64,000 nucleotides of DNA from Kribbella aluminosa (lineage in GTDB: Bacteria > Actinomycetota > Actinomycetes > Propionibacteriales > Kribbellaceae), in the NCBI RefSeq assembly GCF_017876295.1, contig NZ_JAGINT010000002.1, positions 1,364,001-1,428,000 on the forward strand, given 5' to 3'. The position numbers were made by a program, and so were the translations under genes. Numbering within the stretch: the first letter of the stretch is position 1; each line of letters begins with the position of its first letter. Below the pieces are notes generated by a model. The model worked only from the letters and a program-made list of their open reading frames with translations. It made no database searches and was not told the origin of the DNA. This document shows, in pieces, positions 10,001 to 18,552 of this stretch.

Positions 10001-10244
10001 GCGGGTTGCTCTTGCCCAGCATCTGACATCCGGCGAGTCGTGCCCGTTACTGCTCGACGACGTCACGGTACAAGCCGACGAGGTGCGCACCCGCCAGCTT
10101 CTCGAGCTGCTGCTGCGGCTCTCGGACCAGCGGCAAGTCGTGCTGTTCGCGCAGGAGGCCTCGGTCGTCGCTTGGGCTCGCGAGTACCTGGCTGGCGACC
10201 CGCGGCACGCCTTATATGAGCTGGACCGCGTCGCGACCGACTGA
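7068..10244 (+). CDS. SbcC/YhaN-like coiled-coil AAA ATPase
   Basis: 1,058 aa from the ATG one base after the phosphoesterase stop; a longer upstream frame overlaps the previous gene and is rejected. Walker A is GGNESAKSS at 30-38. Long Ala/Glu/Arg-rich coiled coils follow, interrupted around residues 495-535 by two hydrophobic segments ('LLAAAGVAALVGIALLVAGL', 'VAVAVAVLAGVLGI') as in YhaN-type membrane-associated ATPases. The C-terminus has an ABC-type signature region ('LLSVGTAEQVYLLLRVAL') and Walker B 'CPLLLDDVT'. With its partner it should process DNA ends or hairpins, perhaps at the membrane. There is no obvious CxxC zinc hook. Confidence 0.88.
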   Translation: MRIVSVIAHAFGPLVDASLEFAPGITVLAGGNESAKSSWHAAVYSALCGRRRARGAPTREERRYADLHRPWDGTAWRVSAVVELDNGRRIELSQDLEGMVDCRAMDVALSRDVSAEIMFDGSPDGSRFVGLDRKSFAATACVNQAELLAVLDAAGGLQDYLARAAATAGTDATAAAALEHLSNFYRDHVGQDRANATKPLRTAKVRLASAEEALARARAEHADYLSRIEAADDGRDEASRAWAATVATEQDAHAVEELLTAARVATLAQTDAERARERATQVAGELSRLDRRRARATEIHSRFGGVAPSGIADQESSAQIVSRALAMWQAAPTPRPLAGPTAEELRAELETLPAAPDGDTTVVPTVRALVSAYEQATAVAAAYDRRRPASDGATDDPTLAAAIAAGPAILRELAASLAAIDAPGSVDVSDPSSLPAIERELDDARAQHRQAAEAAGAASHAADEIAAADRQAARVSAPGVAAQTAGDSKWRTALLAAAGVAALVGIALLVAGLPLPGGVAVAVAVLAGVLGIRRTTAPASARLTGPSPTSAAEQARQTAAAAEHALREADRRVAECEGRHSAAAAAARRAENIRADSAAQCAARGVPDDMTVLRQLAAQTEVLLEARIATARWIADVEQLRTDAGRAEDRLRTALSSRGVAAADDTGVPIADAFATYEQACAARAEKTTVAARRAPLEHALADRVAAEDAAAEAEATRAHAVNLLRDAARVAGLPADAEPTALAVALPAWQDQWAEQVQHAEGEQRDWAELVTLLEGCTLESLSESVTSLRTEYAALVRAAQDADAASREAIRERDVVAAGAEVDAETGGDCDAIAKLVQRAQEQVAVARSNASALAADADNAAGALAERARSLSSVPEAEEELTAAQAEMERVDKLAATLELTRRFLADAQEQVHRDIAPVLAGTLRQWLPSVTEDRYVDAMVDPATLQVKVRGASGRWRRADLLSVGTAEQVYLLLRVALAQHLTSGESCPLLLDDVTVQADEVRTRQLLELLLRLSDQRQVVLFAQEASVVAWAREYLAGDPRHALYELDRVATD

Positions 10245-10629
10245 TGAAAGACCCAGGGGCCGCCGAGCTGAGGCCGCGCCACTGTCCCGGTGACGTCAGG
10301 CCTCTTCGTCACGACGTGACTAGGCCACTTCTTCACACCTGCTTAACGGCAGTTCGTGCCACGAGTAATGTCACGCCCGGAGCAGCGCAGACGCGACAGC
10401 CGGGCTCGGACGGTAGGCCGCGCTCATCGCGAATCGTCCGCATCTCCAACTACCGTCGTCTGGACTGGCCTACCAGGTTGGCTGAGGTGGATATCAGTGT
10501 TCTTGCTGTTTTGGGGCGGGTTGGTGTCGGGGTTTTGGGTGGGTCGAATGTTTTGTGGGGTGCTGGAGGTGGGGCTAGCGTCGGTGGGTGTTGCGTAGGG
10601 CAACGAAATTGACATTGAGGGAGATGGTT
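10245..10629. other. Intergenic region upstream of the broken secreted-protein gene
   Basis: No well-supported gene. An 80-codon plus-strand frame (10356-10598) ends in a hydrophobic stretch but has no ribosome site worth reporting. A TAGCGT hexamer at 10576-10581 could be the -10 of the following small gene, and a GAGGGAG site ends just before its ATG cluster. The GT-rich stretch 10500-10600 is unlike its surroundings in base composition. Confidence 0.35.
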
Positions 10630-10816
10630 ATGAGGGCGATCGGGCGAGTGATGGTGATGGGGGCGGCTGTGGTGTTTGGTGGGGCGGCGGTGGCTCGGGC
10701 GCAGGCGGAGGCTGAGCACACGACCACCTGTGCGATCCAGGATGCGTGCCTCAAGTTGTAGAACATCACGCGGCATAACGGGTACCAGGTGTCCGATGTT
10801 TGGTGCCGGGTGGGCT

Positions 10817-10835
10817 TGACCCGTTTCGACGGACA
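10817..10835 (+). repeat. IS3 terminal inverted repeat (orfB side)
   Basis: 19-bp end repeat that pairs with 12100-12118 at 17 of 19 positions. It marks the downstream end of the element in transposase orientation. Confidence 0.85.
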
Positions 10836-10852
10836 GGGTCGATATGAGGTGG

Positions 10853-11752
10853 TCAGGCTACCTGCTCGGCCGTGACCGTGAGGCTGGATTCGTACTGTGT
10901 AGGGCTGAGATAGCCGAGGGTGGAATGGCGCCGGCGGGTGTTGTACCAGCCCTCGATGTAGTCGAAGAGCGCGCTGCTGGCGGCCTTGCGGGTCGGCCAA
11001 GCACGGCGGTGGATCAGCTCGGTCTTCACGGTGGCGAAGAAGGACTCGGCCACGGCGTTGTCCCAGCACTGACCCTTGCGACCGACCGACAGTGTCACGC
11101 ACAGATCCCTTGCCAGGTTGGCGAACTGGGCCGAGGTGTACTGACAGCCCCTATCGGAGTGGAACACCACGTCGGCCGCGGGCCGGCGCCGGTTGACGGC
11201 GTCGGTGAGCGCGTCGGCGACCAGGTCGGTGCGCAGATGGTCAGCGACGGCCCAGCCGACGACCCGGCGGGAGGCGAGGTCGATGACGGTGGCCAGGTAG
11301 AGCCAGCCTTGCCAGGTGTGGATGTAGGTGATGTCACCGCACCAGCGGCGATCCAGCTGACCGGGGTGGTCGGGGTCGATGTCGAAGTCGCGGCCGATCA
11401 GGTCCGGGCGGGTGGCTGCGGCCGGGTCGGCGATGGTGGTCTTCTTCCATCTTCGTGGGGTTCGCCCGTACCGGTCGGCGGCCCGCATCAGCCGGACGAC
11501 CCGTTTGCGGGAACACCGCTCGCCTTGGGCCCTCAGCTCGCGGTGCACCCGCGGCGAGCCGTAGGTGTAGCGGGAGTCGTCGTGGATCTCGACGATCTTG
11601 CCGGTCAGTTCGGCGTCGCGCTGCTCGCGCAACGAGGGGCCGCTGGTGCGGTCGGCGTAGTAGGCGGAACGGGAGACCTGCAGCAACTCACACGCCCGCT
11701 TCACGCTGTGATTGCCCGCCTTCTCCGCCTCGATGAACGGGTAACAGTTCAC
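10853..11752 (-). CDS. IS3-family transposase OrfB (DDE integrase)
   Basis: 299 aa from a GTG that overlaps the OrfA stop (GTGA). The N-terminal HTH_21-like part ('ACELLQVSRSAYYADR') is followed by an rve integrase core. The DDE triad is visible as 'WCGDITYIHT' (D), 'VVFHSDRGCQYTS' (D) and 'DNAVAESFFATVKTEL' (E), then 'YNTRRRHSTLGYLSP'. It is full length for the family. No A6G slippery site is apparent at the junction, so expression may rely on coupled reinitiation rather than the usual -1 frameshift. Confidence 0.95.
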   Translation of the reverse strand: MNCYPFIEAEKAGNHSVKRACELLQVSRSAYYADRTSGPSLREQRDAELTGKIVEIHDDSRYTYGSPRVHRELRAQGERCSRKRVVRLMRAADRYGRTPRRWKKTTIADPAAATRPDLIGRDFDIDPDHPGQLDRRWCGDITYIHTWQGWLYLATVIDLASRRVVGWAVADHLRTDLVADALTDAVNRRRPAADVVFHSDRGCQYTSAQFANLARDLCVTLSVGRKGQCWDNAVAESFFATVKTELIHRRAWPTRKAASSALFDYIEGWYNTRRRHSTLGYLSPTQYESSLTVTAEQVA

Positions 11753-12060
11753 CGGGTCTCCTTCGCGAAGAAAGCCGTGGCCCGCTTGAGGATCTCGACA
11801 TCCTCACGCAGCCGGCGAGCCTCCCGCCGTAACTGGTTGAGCTCGTCTCGCTCGCTCGTGGTCATCCCACCGTCACCGGTACCGGCGTCACGCTCGGCCT
11901 GGTTCAGCCACTGCCGGACCGCGGTCTCGGTCAGATCGAAGTCCTTCGCGACCTGACCCACCGACCGGTCGCCGCGCTGGCACAACTCGACGATCTCGGC
12001 CTTGAACTCAGCAGTGAACGAACGACGAGGCCGCGGCTTCTTCTTGCCCATGGACTCCAT
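11749..12060 (-). CDS. IS3-family transposase OrfA (helix-turn-helix)
   Basis: 103 aa from ATG 12060, chosen because GGAAGG lies nine bases upstream; ATGs at 12084 and 12051 are alternatives. The product has a basic start (MGKKKPRPRR), the HTH_Tnp_1 pattern 'SFTAEFKAEIVELC' and 'VGQVAKDFDLTETAVRQWL', and a C-terminal leucine-zipper-like segment ('ELNQLRREARRLREDVEIL') used by IS3 OrfA for oligomerisation. The stop overlaps the OrfB start. Confidence 0.92.
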   Translation of the reverse strand: MESMGKKKPRPRRSFTAEFKAEIVELCQRGDRSVGQVAKDFDLTETAVRQWLNQAERDAGTGDGGMTTSERDELNQLRREARRLREDVEILKRATAFFAKETR

Positions 12061-12099
12061 GATGAACATCCTTCCGGAGCACAAGCTCCTGATCTCGGA

Positions 12100-12118
12100 T
12101 GTCCGTCAAAACGGGGCA
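12100..12118 (-). repeat. IS3 terminal inverted repeat (orfA side)
   Basis: 19-bp end repeat matching 10817-10835 in inverted orientation. It lies upstream of orfA and probably carries the IS promoter. Confidence 0.85.
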
Positions 12119-12258
12119 GGCCCAGGGATCCGGACACGACCTGTGCGCCGGAGTGGAATTGTGCGCACGGGTGGCAGTTCCAGTGGTGGGACTGAAATAG
12201 CTGAGTGACACGGCGGGTGGCGTCCTCTCTCGGAGGTGGGATGCCGCCCGCCGGCATG

Positions 12259-12537
12259 TCAGCTGAGATGTACGGCGTTCCACTCGAGGATGCGGGGTGT
12301 CGCCAGGCCCTCCAGGACGAACGGGTCGTTGGTGATGAAGTGCTCGGCGTCCTCGCGAGTGCGGAAGATGCCCATCGATGCGGCTGCCGAGTCGGGGGCC
12401 TGGAATGGGCCTAGTGCGATCAGTCCACCGCCGGCTGCGTGGAACTGTTCGTAGTAGGTCTTCTGGCTGGGGAACACCTCCAGGAGGCGTGAGCGGTCGG
12501 CGCCGTCGGTGAGGTTGTACAGCACGACGTATTCCAC
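12259..12537 (-). CDS. YciI-like small protein
   Basis: 92 aa from GTG 12537. The alpha/beta dimeric-barrel pattern of YciI/DUF1330-like proteins is seen: a first strand 'VEYVVLYNL', the middle 'GGGLIALGPFQ', 'ASMGIFRTREDAEHFITNDPFVLEGL' and a final strand 'RILEWNAVHL'. In the YciI family a buried His/Asp pair and the 'DPF' segment are conserved; enzymatic activity is known for few members. It diverges from the SARP gene across a ~150-base region that could hold promoters for both. Confidence 0.75.
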   Translation of the reverse strand: MEYVVLYNLTDGADRSRLLEVFPSQKTYYEQFHAAGGGLIALGPFQAPDSAAASMGIFRTREDAEHFITNDPFVLEGLATPRILEWNAVHLS

Positions 12538-12688
12538 AGGGCCAGTGTGACCCACCTGTTCGGTTTGATGGGAGCGGTGTGGGTAATTACCTTCTGTAGC
12601 TGATTGTGGTCTGTGGGTGTGGAACCGGCGTGCGGATCCCTGCGTCGGAGTGGTTCGTTGAGTCCAGCGCAGGTGGAGGTGTGCGGCG

Positions 12689-14035
12689 GTGTTGTTCCGG
12701 GTGCTGGGGCCTGTAGAGATCGATGGCACCGATGCGGTCAGCTATATCCGGGCCGACAAGCCCCGGGCGTTGCTTGCCCTGCTGTTGGTGAAGGCGAACA
12801 GCTGGGTCGGTGTGGGCGAGATCGTCGATACGGTCTGGTCCGGTAGGACGCCCCCGGTTTCGGCTGAGCGCAATATTGGTACGTACATCTGGCAGTTGCG
12901 TAGGACCCTGCCGCCGCTCGGTGTGGACGGGCAGCGGATCGAGAGTCGCTCCAAGGCGTACCGGATCCGCGTGGAGGCCGGTGAGCTGGACTCGGATCGT
13001 CTGCAGGCGCTGCTGGCCGCAGGTGGTGACGCCCTGTGGGCTGGAGATGCTCCGACGGCGCTGAAGCACCTGGAGGCGGCGCGGTCGCTCTGGCGGGGTA
13101 CGCCGTACGAGGGGCTGGTCACTGATCAGCACCAGCCGGAGGTGACGCGGCTGGCTGAGCTGCACTGGTCGGTACGGGAGCGGCTGGCGGATGCGTTGAT
13201 CGGTACGGCGCGGTTCGCGGACGCGGTGGCACTGTGCAAGAGCCTGACGACCGAGGACCCCCTGCGGGAGACGAACTGGGCGCGGCTGGTGGTTGCGTAC
13301 CGGGACGCGGGACGGCGGGCTGATGCGCTCGCGACGTACCAGAAGGCCCGGGCTGCGCTCGTGGGCGAGCTGGGTACTGAGCCGGGGCAGGAGCTCCGGG
13401 CGCTCCAGCAGCAGCTGTTGTCCGACGTACCGGAGGAGCATCCCAAGCCGGAGCCCACTGGGCCGGACGCGTATGTGCGGACCGTACTGGAAGCTGCTGG
13501 TGCGTTGGACGGCGAGCACGCTGTGGCTGCTCACCATTGGTTCACGACGCGACACGTCGAGTTCACGACCGCTGTCCGCCAGCTGCTGGCCGAGAAGGAC
13601 GTGGCCAACGCGTGGCTGTTGACCAGTGCACTGCACCAGTTCGTGGAGACCGGTGGTGACGTACCGGACTGGGCCCCTCTGGTGTCGGACGTCGCTGCAG
13701 CGGCCCGTGCCGGCAAGGACTGGTACGGCGAACTCATCACCCGCAACATCCTCGGGAGCGCGCTGACACGGACAGGGCGGCTCACGGCCGCCCGTGCCGA
13801 GTTCACGGCAGCTCTGGGGATCGCCTCGGTGCACGACGACCGGGACGCCGAGGGGACAGTACTGGTGAACCTGGCGATGGCCGAGGCGAGTGGTGGTGCC
13901 CGTCAGCAGGCCGCCGAGTACTTCCGCCGCGCACTACGGCTGCTGCGGGAGGGCCCGATCGCGGCGGAGGCCCGCCAGGCCCTGGCCGAGCTGGGCGAAC
14001 CCGAGGATCCCGCACGCGCCACTGTCGCCTCCTGA
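12689..14035 (+). CDS. SARP-family transcriptional regulator (OmpR-type HTH plus BTAD)
   Basis: 448 aa from GTG 12689 with GGAGG ten bases upstream. The N-terminal OmpR/PhoB-like winged helix spans roughly residues 1-95 ('FRVLGPVEI', 'ADKPRALLALLLVKAN', 'RNIGTYIWQLRRTL'). The bacterial transcriptional activation domain follows to about 245 ('ETNWARLVVAYRDAGRRADA', 'LVGELGTEPGQELRALQQQL'). The C-terminal third is a TPR-like helical repeat ('YGELITRNILGSALTRTGRL'). SARPs activate nearby clusters, often secondary metabolism; here the adjacent cluster on the same strand is the propeller/MoxR/DUF58 set, so it is a plausible local regulator. No direct-repeat operator was identified. Confidence 0.9.
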   Translation: MLFRVLGPVEIDGTDAVSYIRADKPRALLALLLVKANSWVGVGEIVDTVWSGRTPPVSAERNIGTYIWQLRRTLPPLGVDGQRIESRSKAYRIRVEAGELDSDRLQALLAAGGDALWAGDAPTALKHLEAARSLWRGTPYEGLVTDQHQPEVTRLAELHWSVRERLADALIGTARFADAVALCKSLTTEDPLRETNWARLVVAYRDAGRRADALATYQKARAALVGELGTEPGQELRALQQQLLSDVPEEHPKPEPTGPDAYVRTVLEAAGALDGEHAVAAHHWFTTRHVEFTTAVRQLLAEKDVANAWLLTSALHQFVETGGDVPDWAPLVSDVAAAARAGKDWYGELITRNILGSALTRTGRLTAARAEFTAALGIASVHDDRDAEGTVLVNLAMAEASGGARQQAAEYFRRALRLLREGPIAAEARQALAELGEPEDPARATVAS

Positions 14036-14114
14036 AGACAGCTTCCGGACGTCTCGTGGCCGGATGTATCGCCGCTGTACCGCAGCTGGACAAAGGAAGG
14101 GCACGTTTAGCCTC

Positions 14115-16432
14115 ATGACTCGCCTCGCCAGTGCGATCCGCCGCCCCGTCGCGTGGTGGACGATCGCGGCCCTGGTCCTCGGGACGTTCATCGGGTACTC
14201 GGCGCTCGGCCGCGGCGCCCCGGCGGTCGCGTTCCAGCAGGCCGGGCACTGGGTCTACAACGCCACCCTCGGCGCGGTCTTCCGGGTCGACGGCGGCGGC
14301 AAGAACGTGAACGCCGAGGTCCGCGGCGTCCAGGCCGAGACCGGCAGCCAGGTCGTCCAGGGCACCACCAACGGGTACGTCGTGCGCTCCGACGGCGTGA
14401 TCGTGTTCGGCAAGTCGAACCTGACCGTGAAGAACTCGGTCCGGATCGGCATCCCGGAGGAACCGATCGGTATCGAGGCGCAGAGCGGCCCGTACCTGGT
14501 GTACCGGCAGCACGGCCAGATCGTCCGGCTCGGTGACCAGCTGCAGACGATCACTGTCGGCAGTGCGGTATCCAGTGCGATCGCTACCGCTGACGGTGCG
14601 CTGTGGCTGCGCGACTCGGACCACTTCTGCAAACTGGCGCCCGCGACGACCACACTGGCCTGTGAGCTGCCTACCCAGGGCAGTGACGCCGGAGCACTGC
14701 TGAGCGTGGCCGGCAAGCCTGCCTTCGCCAACTTGAGCAAACGCACCCTGACTCCGCTGACCGGCGACAAGGCCGGCCATGCGGTGCCACTGGACGTTTC
14801 TGGTGCTCTGCCGACCACCTCTGTCGTAGCGCAGTCGGACGTCAACGGGCGCATCCCGATCCTGGCCGGTCAGCGGCTGCTACTGGTCGACGCTGCCGGA
14901 GCCAAGGCGGCCGAGAGCATCAACCTGCCGCCGGGCCGGTACGACGCTGTCGCCACGGCCGGGGCCTCCGTCGCAGTACTGGATGCCGACAAGCGCGTCG
15001 TACGCACGTTCGCTCCGGACGGCAAGCCGCTGCACACGCACGACCTAGGTAAGAAGCAGGGCGACCGTCAGGGCGGGCCGCGGGTCACGGCTGGGCAGGA
15101 CGGCCGGCTGTACATCGACGACGAGACCGGCCAGGTGGTGACCGTGGTCGACGGTGACGGCTCGGTCAGCGAGGTGGACGTCAACGGCGGCGACAAACCG
15201 GTGTCCCCGACCGCGAGCGAGTCGCCGACACCGACACCGACGCCGACCGCGCCGACCCCCAGCAGCACGCCCACGCCGACGTCGACCCCGTCCACCCCGA
15301 CGCCGACGCATCGGCCGATCCTGCCGCCGGTCCAGGTGACCATCGGCAAGCCGCACCCGACCGGGACCGTGCTGCCACCGCACCCGACCGAGCACAAGCC
15401 GAAGAAGACCGAGACCACCCGCCCGACGACGCCGCCGCCGACCTCGAAGCCGACGAAGCCGATCGTGAAGCCGACGAAGCCGACCGTCCCGCCGCCGGCC
15501 GCACCCGGCGCGCCTGGAGCGGTGACGGCCAAGCCCGGTAGCGGCAACGCGACGGTGACGTGGACGGCCGCGCGGGCGAACGGTGCCGCGATCTCCGGCT
15601 ACAAGGTGAGCTTCCGGGTCGCACCAGGCACGTACGTCGTCGGCCTGCCGGCATCGGGTTCGGGCACCGTCTCAGGTAGCGCCCGGAGCCACAGCTTCAG
15701 CCAGCTGCTGAACGGCGGTGGCTACGTCTTCACCGTGCAAGCGATCAACAGTGTCGGCTCCGGCCCGGCCGTGGACTCCAAGGTGATCTCGATCAACGGC
15801 AAGGCTGATCCGCCGGGGCCGCCGACCAAGGTCAGCGCCGCCGCCAATCCGGACGGCTCGGTCGCCGTCTCCTGGACAACGCCGAGCGCCGCGGACTACA
15901 CGCTCAGCGGCTACACCGTGATCGGCTCCGACGGTACGAAGACCCAGGTGCCGACGTACCTGACCTCGACGACGCTCAACCCGTCCAAGGGGAAGGGCGT
16001 GAGCTACCAGGTGACAGCCACGAACAGTGCTGGTACGTCGGTGCGCTCCGCCGCCAGCCGCACCGTCTACCCGTACAGTCCGGCCGCAGCTCCTAAGGTG
16101 ACTGCCACACCGGGCAAGGGGTCGGTAACGGTGACCTGGACCGCGCCGAACCTCAACGGCGGTCAGCTGGTGCACTACGTGGTCTCCGCGACCGGCCAGG
16201 CGGACAGGACCGTCACAACGAGAAGCACGCGCTACACCGGTCTGACAGCTCTCCAGCTGACCATCTCGGTCACGGCGATCACCCGTGAGCGCAACAACAG
16301 CAGCAGTACAACAGCAACTGGTACGGCGGGCTCCACCACGGCGACGCCGGCGGCGGGTGCTCCCGCGCTGCCTCCGGCGAGTGCGCCGTCCGGGGTCGTA
16401 CGACGTACCGCGCGGCGACGGAAGGACAGGTA

Positions 16433-16433
<1 letters not shown>
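14115..16433 (+). CDS. Membrane-anchored propeller-like protein with Pro/Thr linker and three fibronectin type III domains
   Basis: 772 aa from ATG 14115; upstream in-frame starts would run through the SARP gene. One N-terminal membrane anchor at 13-31 ('AWWTIAALVLGTFIGYSAL') precedes an outside-facing beta-rich domain of repeated 'VxRSDGVIVFGK / PYLVYRQHGQ / DGALWLRDSDHFCKL' strands, probably a propeller, to about residue 365. A Pro/Thr-rich linker follows to ~465, then three FnIII domains with 'VTWTAARANGAAISGYKVSF', 'VSWTTPSAADYTLSGYTV' and 'VTVTWTAPNLNGGQLVHYVV'. A basic tail ends the protein. It leads an overlapping operon with MoxR, DUF58 and transglutaminase-like genes, so it is likely a surface substrate or partner of that machinery. 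Confidence 0.8.
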
Positions 16434-17433
<1,000 letters not shown>

Positions 17434-17437
<4 letters not shown>

Positions 17438-18552
17438 CGACGCGGCTCACGCTGCGAGCCTGGGGAGTACTGGGTGGCTCGATCGCCCTGCTGGTGGCGG
17501 GTCAGCTGCTCGGGTACCCAATGCTGCAGGTGCTGGCCGGAGCGGGGCTTGCTGCAGTGCTTCTGAGCGTGCTGACCGTCGTACGGCGTCCAAAGGTCAC
17601 CGTGGAGCGCGTGTTGTACCCAGACCGCGTCGAGTGTGGTCAGCCCGCGCTGGCGCGGCTGGTGGTGCGTAATGAGGCCACGCGGCGGCAGCCGGCGTTC
17701 GTAGCGGCTGACACGGCCGGCCCGCACCAGTCCGAGGTAGCCGTCGCGGCCCTGGCACCCAACGGCGCTGCCACGTACCACTACGAGCTGCCGACCTCCC
17801 GTAGAGGCCCTGTGTCGGTAGGGCCGTTGCTGTTGCGTCGGTCGGACCCGTTCAGTCTCGTGTCCTGTCGAGTGTCGATCGGTAGCGCTGCAACGCTTCT
17901 GGTGCATCCGAAGCGGTACGCCGCGCGTACGGCTGCCGGCATCCGGCAGCGGCACCACTTCGAAGGGCCGGTGTCTGCCGGTCCTTTGCGTGGCTCGATC
18001 GACCTGCGCCGGCTGCGTGAGTACGTGCCGGGTGACGAGGTCAGACACGTGCACTGGAAGGCGTCTGCGCGCGCGGGGCGGCTGATGGTGCGTGAGTACG
18101 TCGACCCGGACCAGCCGCGGCTGCAGGTGTTGCTGGACACACGCACGTCGGTGTTGACCGCTGACCAGTTCGACACCGCTGTCTCAGTCGCGGCCTCGAT
18201 CCTGGTTGTTGCCGCACAGTCCGGCCAGCGTCTACGGCTCACCACTCCGTGCGGTACCGACCACGACGTACAGTCCGTCGGCGATCTGCTCGACGAGCTG
18301 GCGAGGATCGAGCAGTCGACGACCACGACCAGCCTGCTGGAGTTGCTGCCGGTCGCACGTGACGGTGGCGCGCTGGTGGTGCTGACAGGGGACGCGGCCG
18401 ACCTGTCGACGGTGCGGACGAGCTACCGGCCCGTCGTGTACGTCGACGTGACGCACGAGGAGGCGGCGCTGCACACGGCGTCCGGCGTACACCGCATCCA
18501 CGCGGACAACGCGCAGAACGCAGTCGACGCCTGGAACGTCGTACCGACATGA
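17434..18552 (+). CDS. DUF58 domain membrane protein
   Basis: 372 aa; the ATG overlaps the moxR stop and the stop overlaps the next start. Two N-terminal hydrophobic segments ('VLGGSIALLVAGQLLGYPML', 'VLAGAGLAAVLLSVLTVV') lead into a beta-rich part ('RGPVSVGPLLLRRSDPF') and the DUF58 signature 'LREYVPGDEVRHVHWKASAR' with 'LMVREYVDPD', then a VWA-like segment 'LQVLLDTRTSVLTADQFD'. DUF58 proteins partner with MoxR ATPases in envelope or complex assembly; the order MoxR, DUF58, transglutaminase is a widely conserved actinobacterial block. Confidence 0.92.

Larger units (their letters stand above)
10817..12118 (-). mobile_element. Complete IS3-family insertion sequence (1,302 bp)
   Basis: Two transposase frames on the minus strand are bounded by 19-bp imperfect inverted repeats: TGACCCGTTTCGACGGACA at 10817-10835 and its counterpart TGCCCCGTTTTGACGGACA (read on minus) at 12118-12100. 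Only two positions differ. Ends are TG...CA as usual for IS3. The three bases next to each end (GCT left, GGC right) do not match, so no clean target duplication is seen; shifting the left end by one base would give GGC on both sides. The element sits inside a small secreted-protein frame. Both frames look intact, so it may still be active. Confidence 0.9.
10630..12195 (+). pseudogene. Small secreted Cys/Trp-rich protein gene, broken by a TAG and an IS3 insertion
   Basis: The ATG at 10630 is preferred over 10624 because GAGGGAG then has normal spacing. It gives a signal-peptide-like start ('AIGRVMVMGAAVVFGGAAVARAQA') and a mature part 'EHTTTCAIQDACLKL' ending at TAG (10759-10761). Beyond the TAG the same frame continues as 'NITRHNGYQVSDVWCRVG' up to the IS end at 10817. 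After the IS, the same phase gives 'RDPDTTCAPEWNCAHGWQF' and 'QWWD', then TGA at 12193. The Cys/Trp-rich halves on both sides look like one ~90-aa secreted protein, now disrupted twice. It is also possible that the 43-codon form is the real, intact product. Confidence 0.55.

Noticed and set aside
10356..10598. An 80-codon membrane peptide gene
   Set aside because: Only a hydrophobic tail supports it; the start lacks a ribosome site and the composition is unlike the flanking genes.
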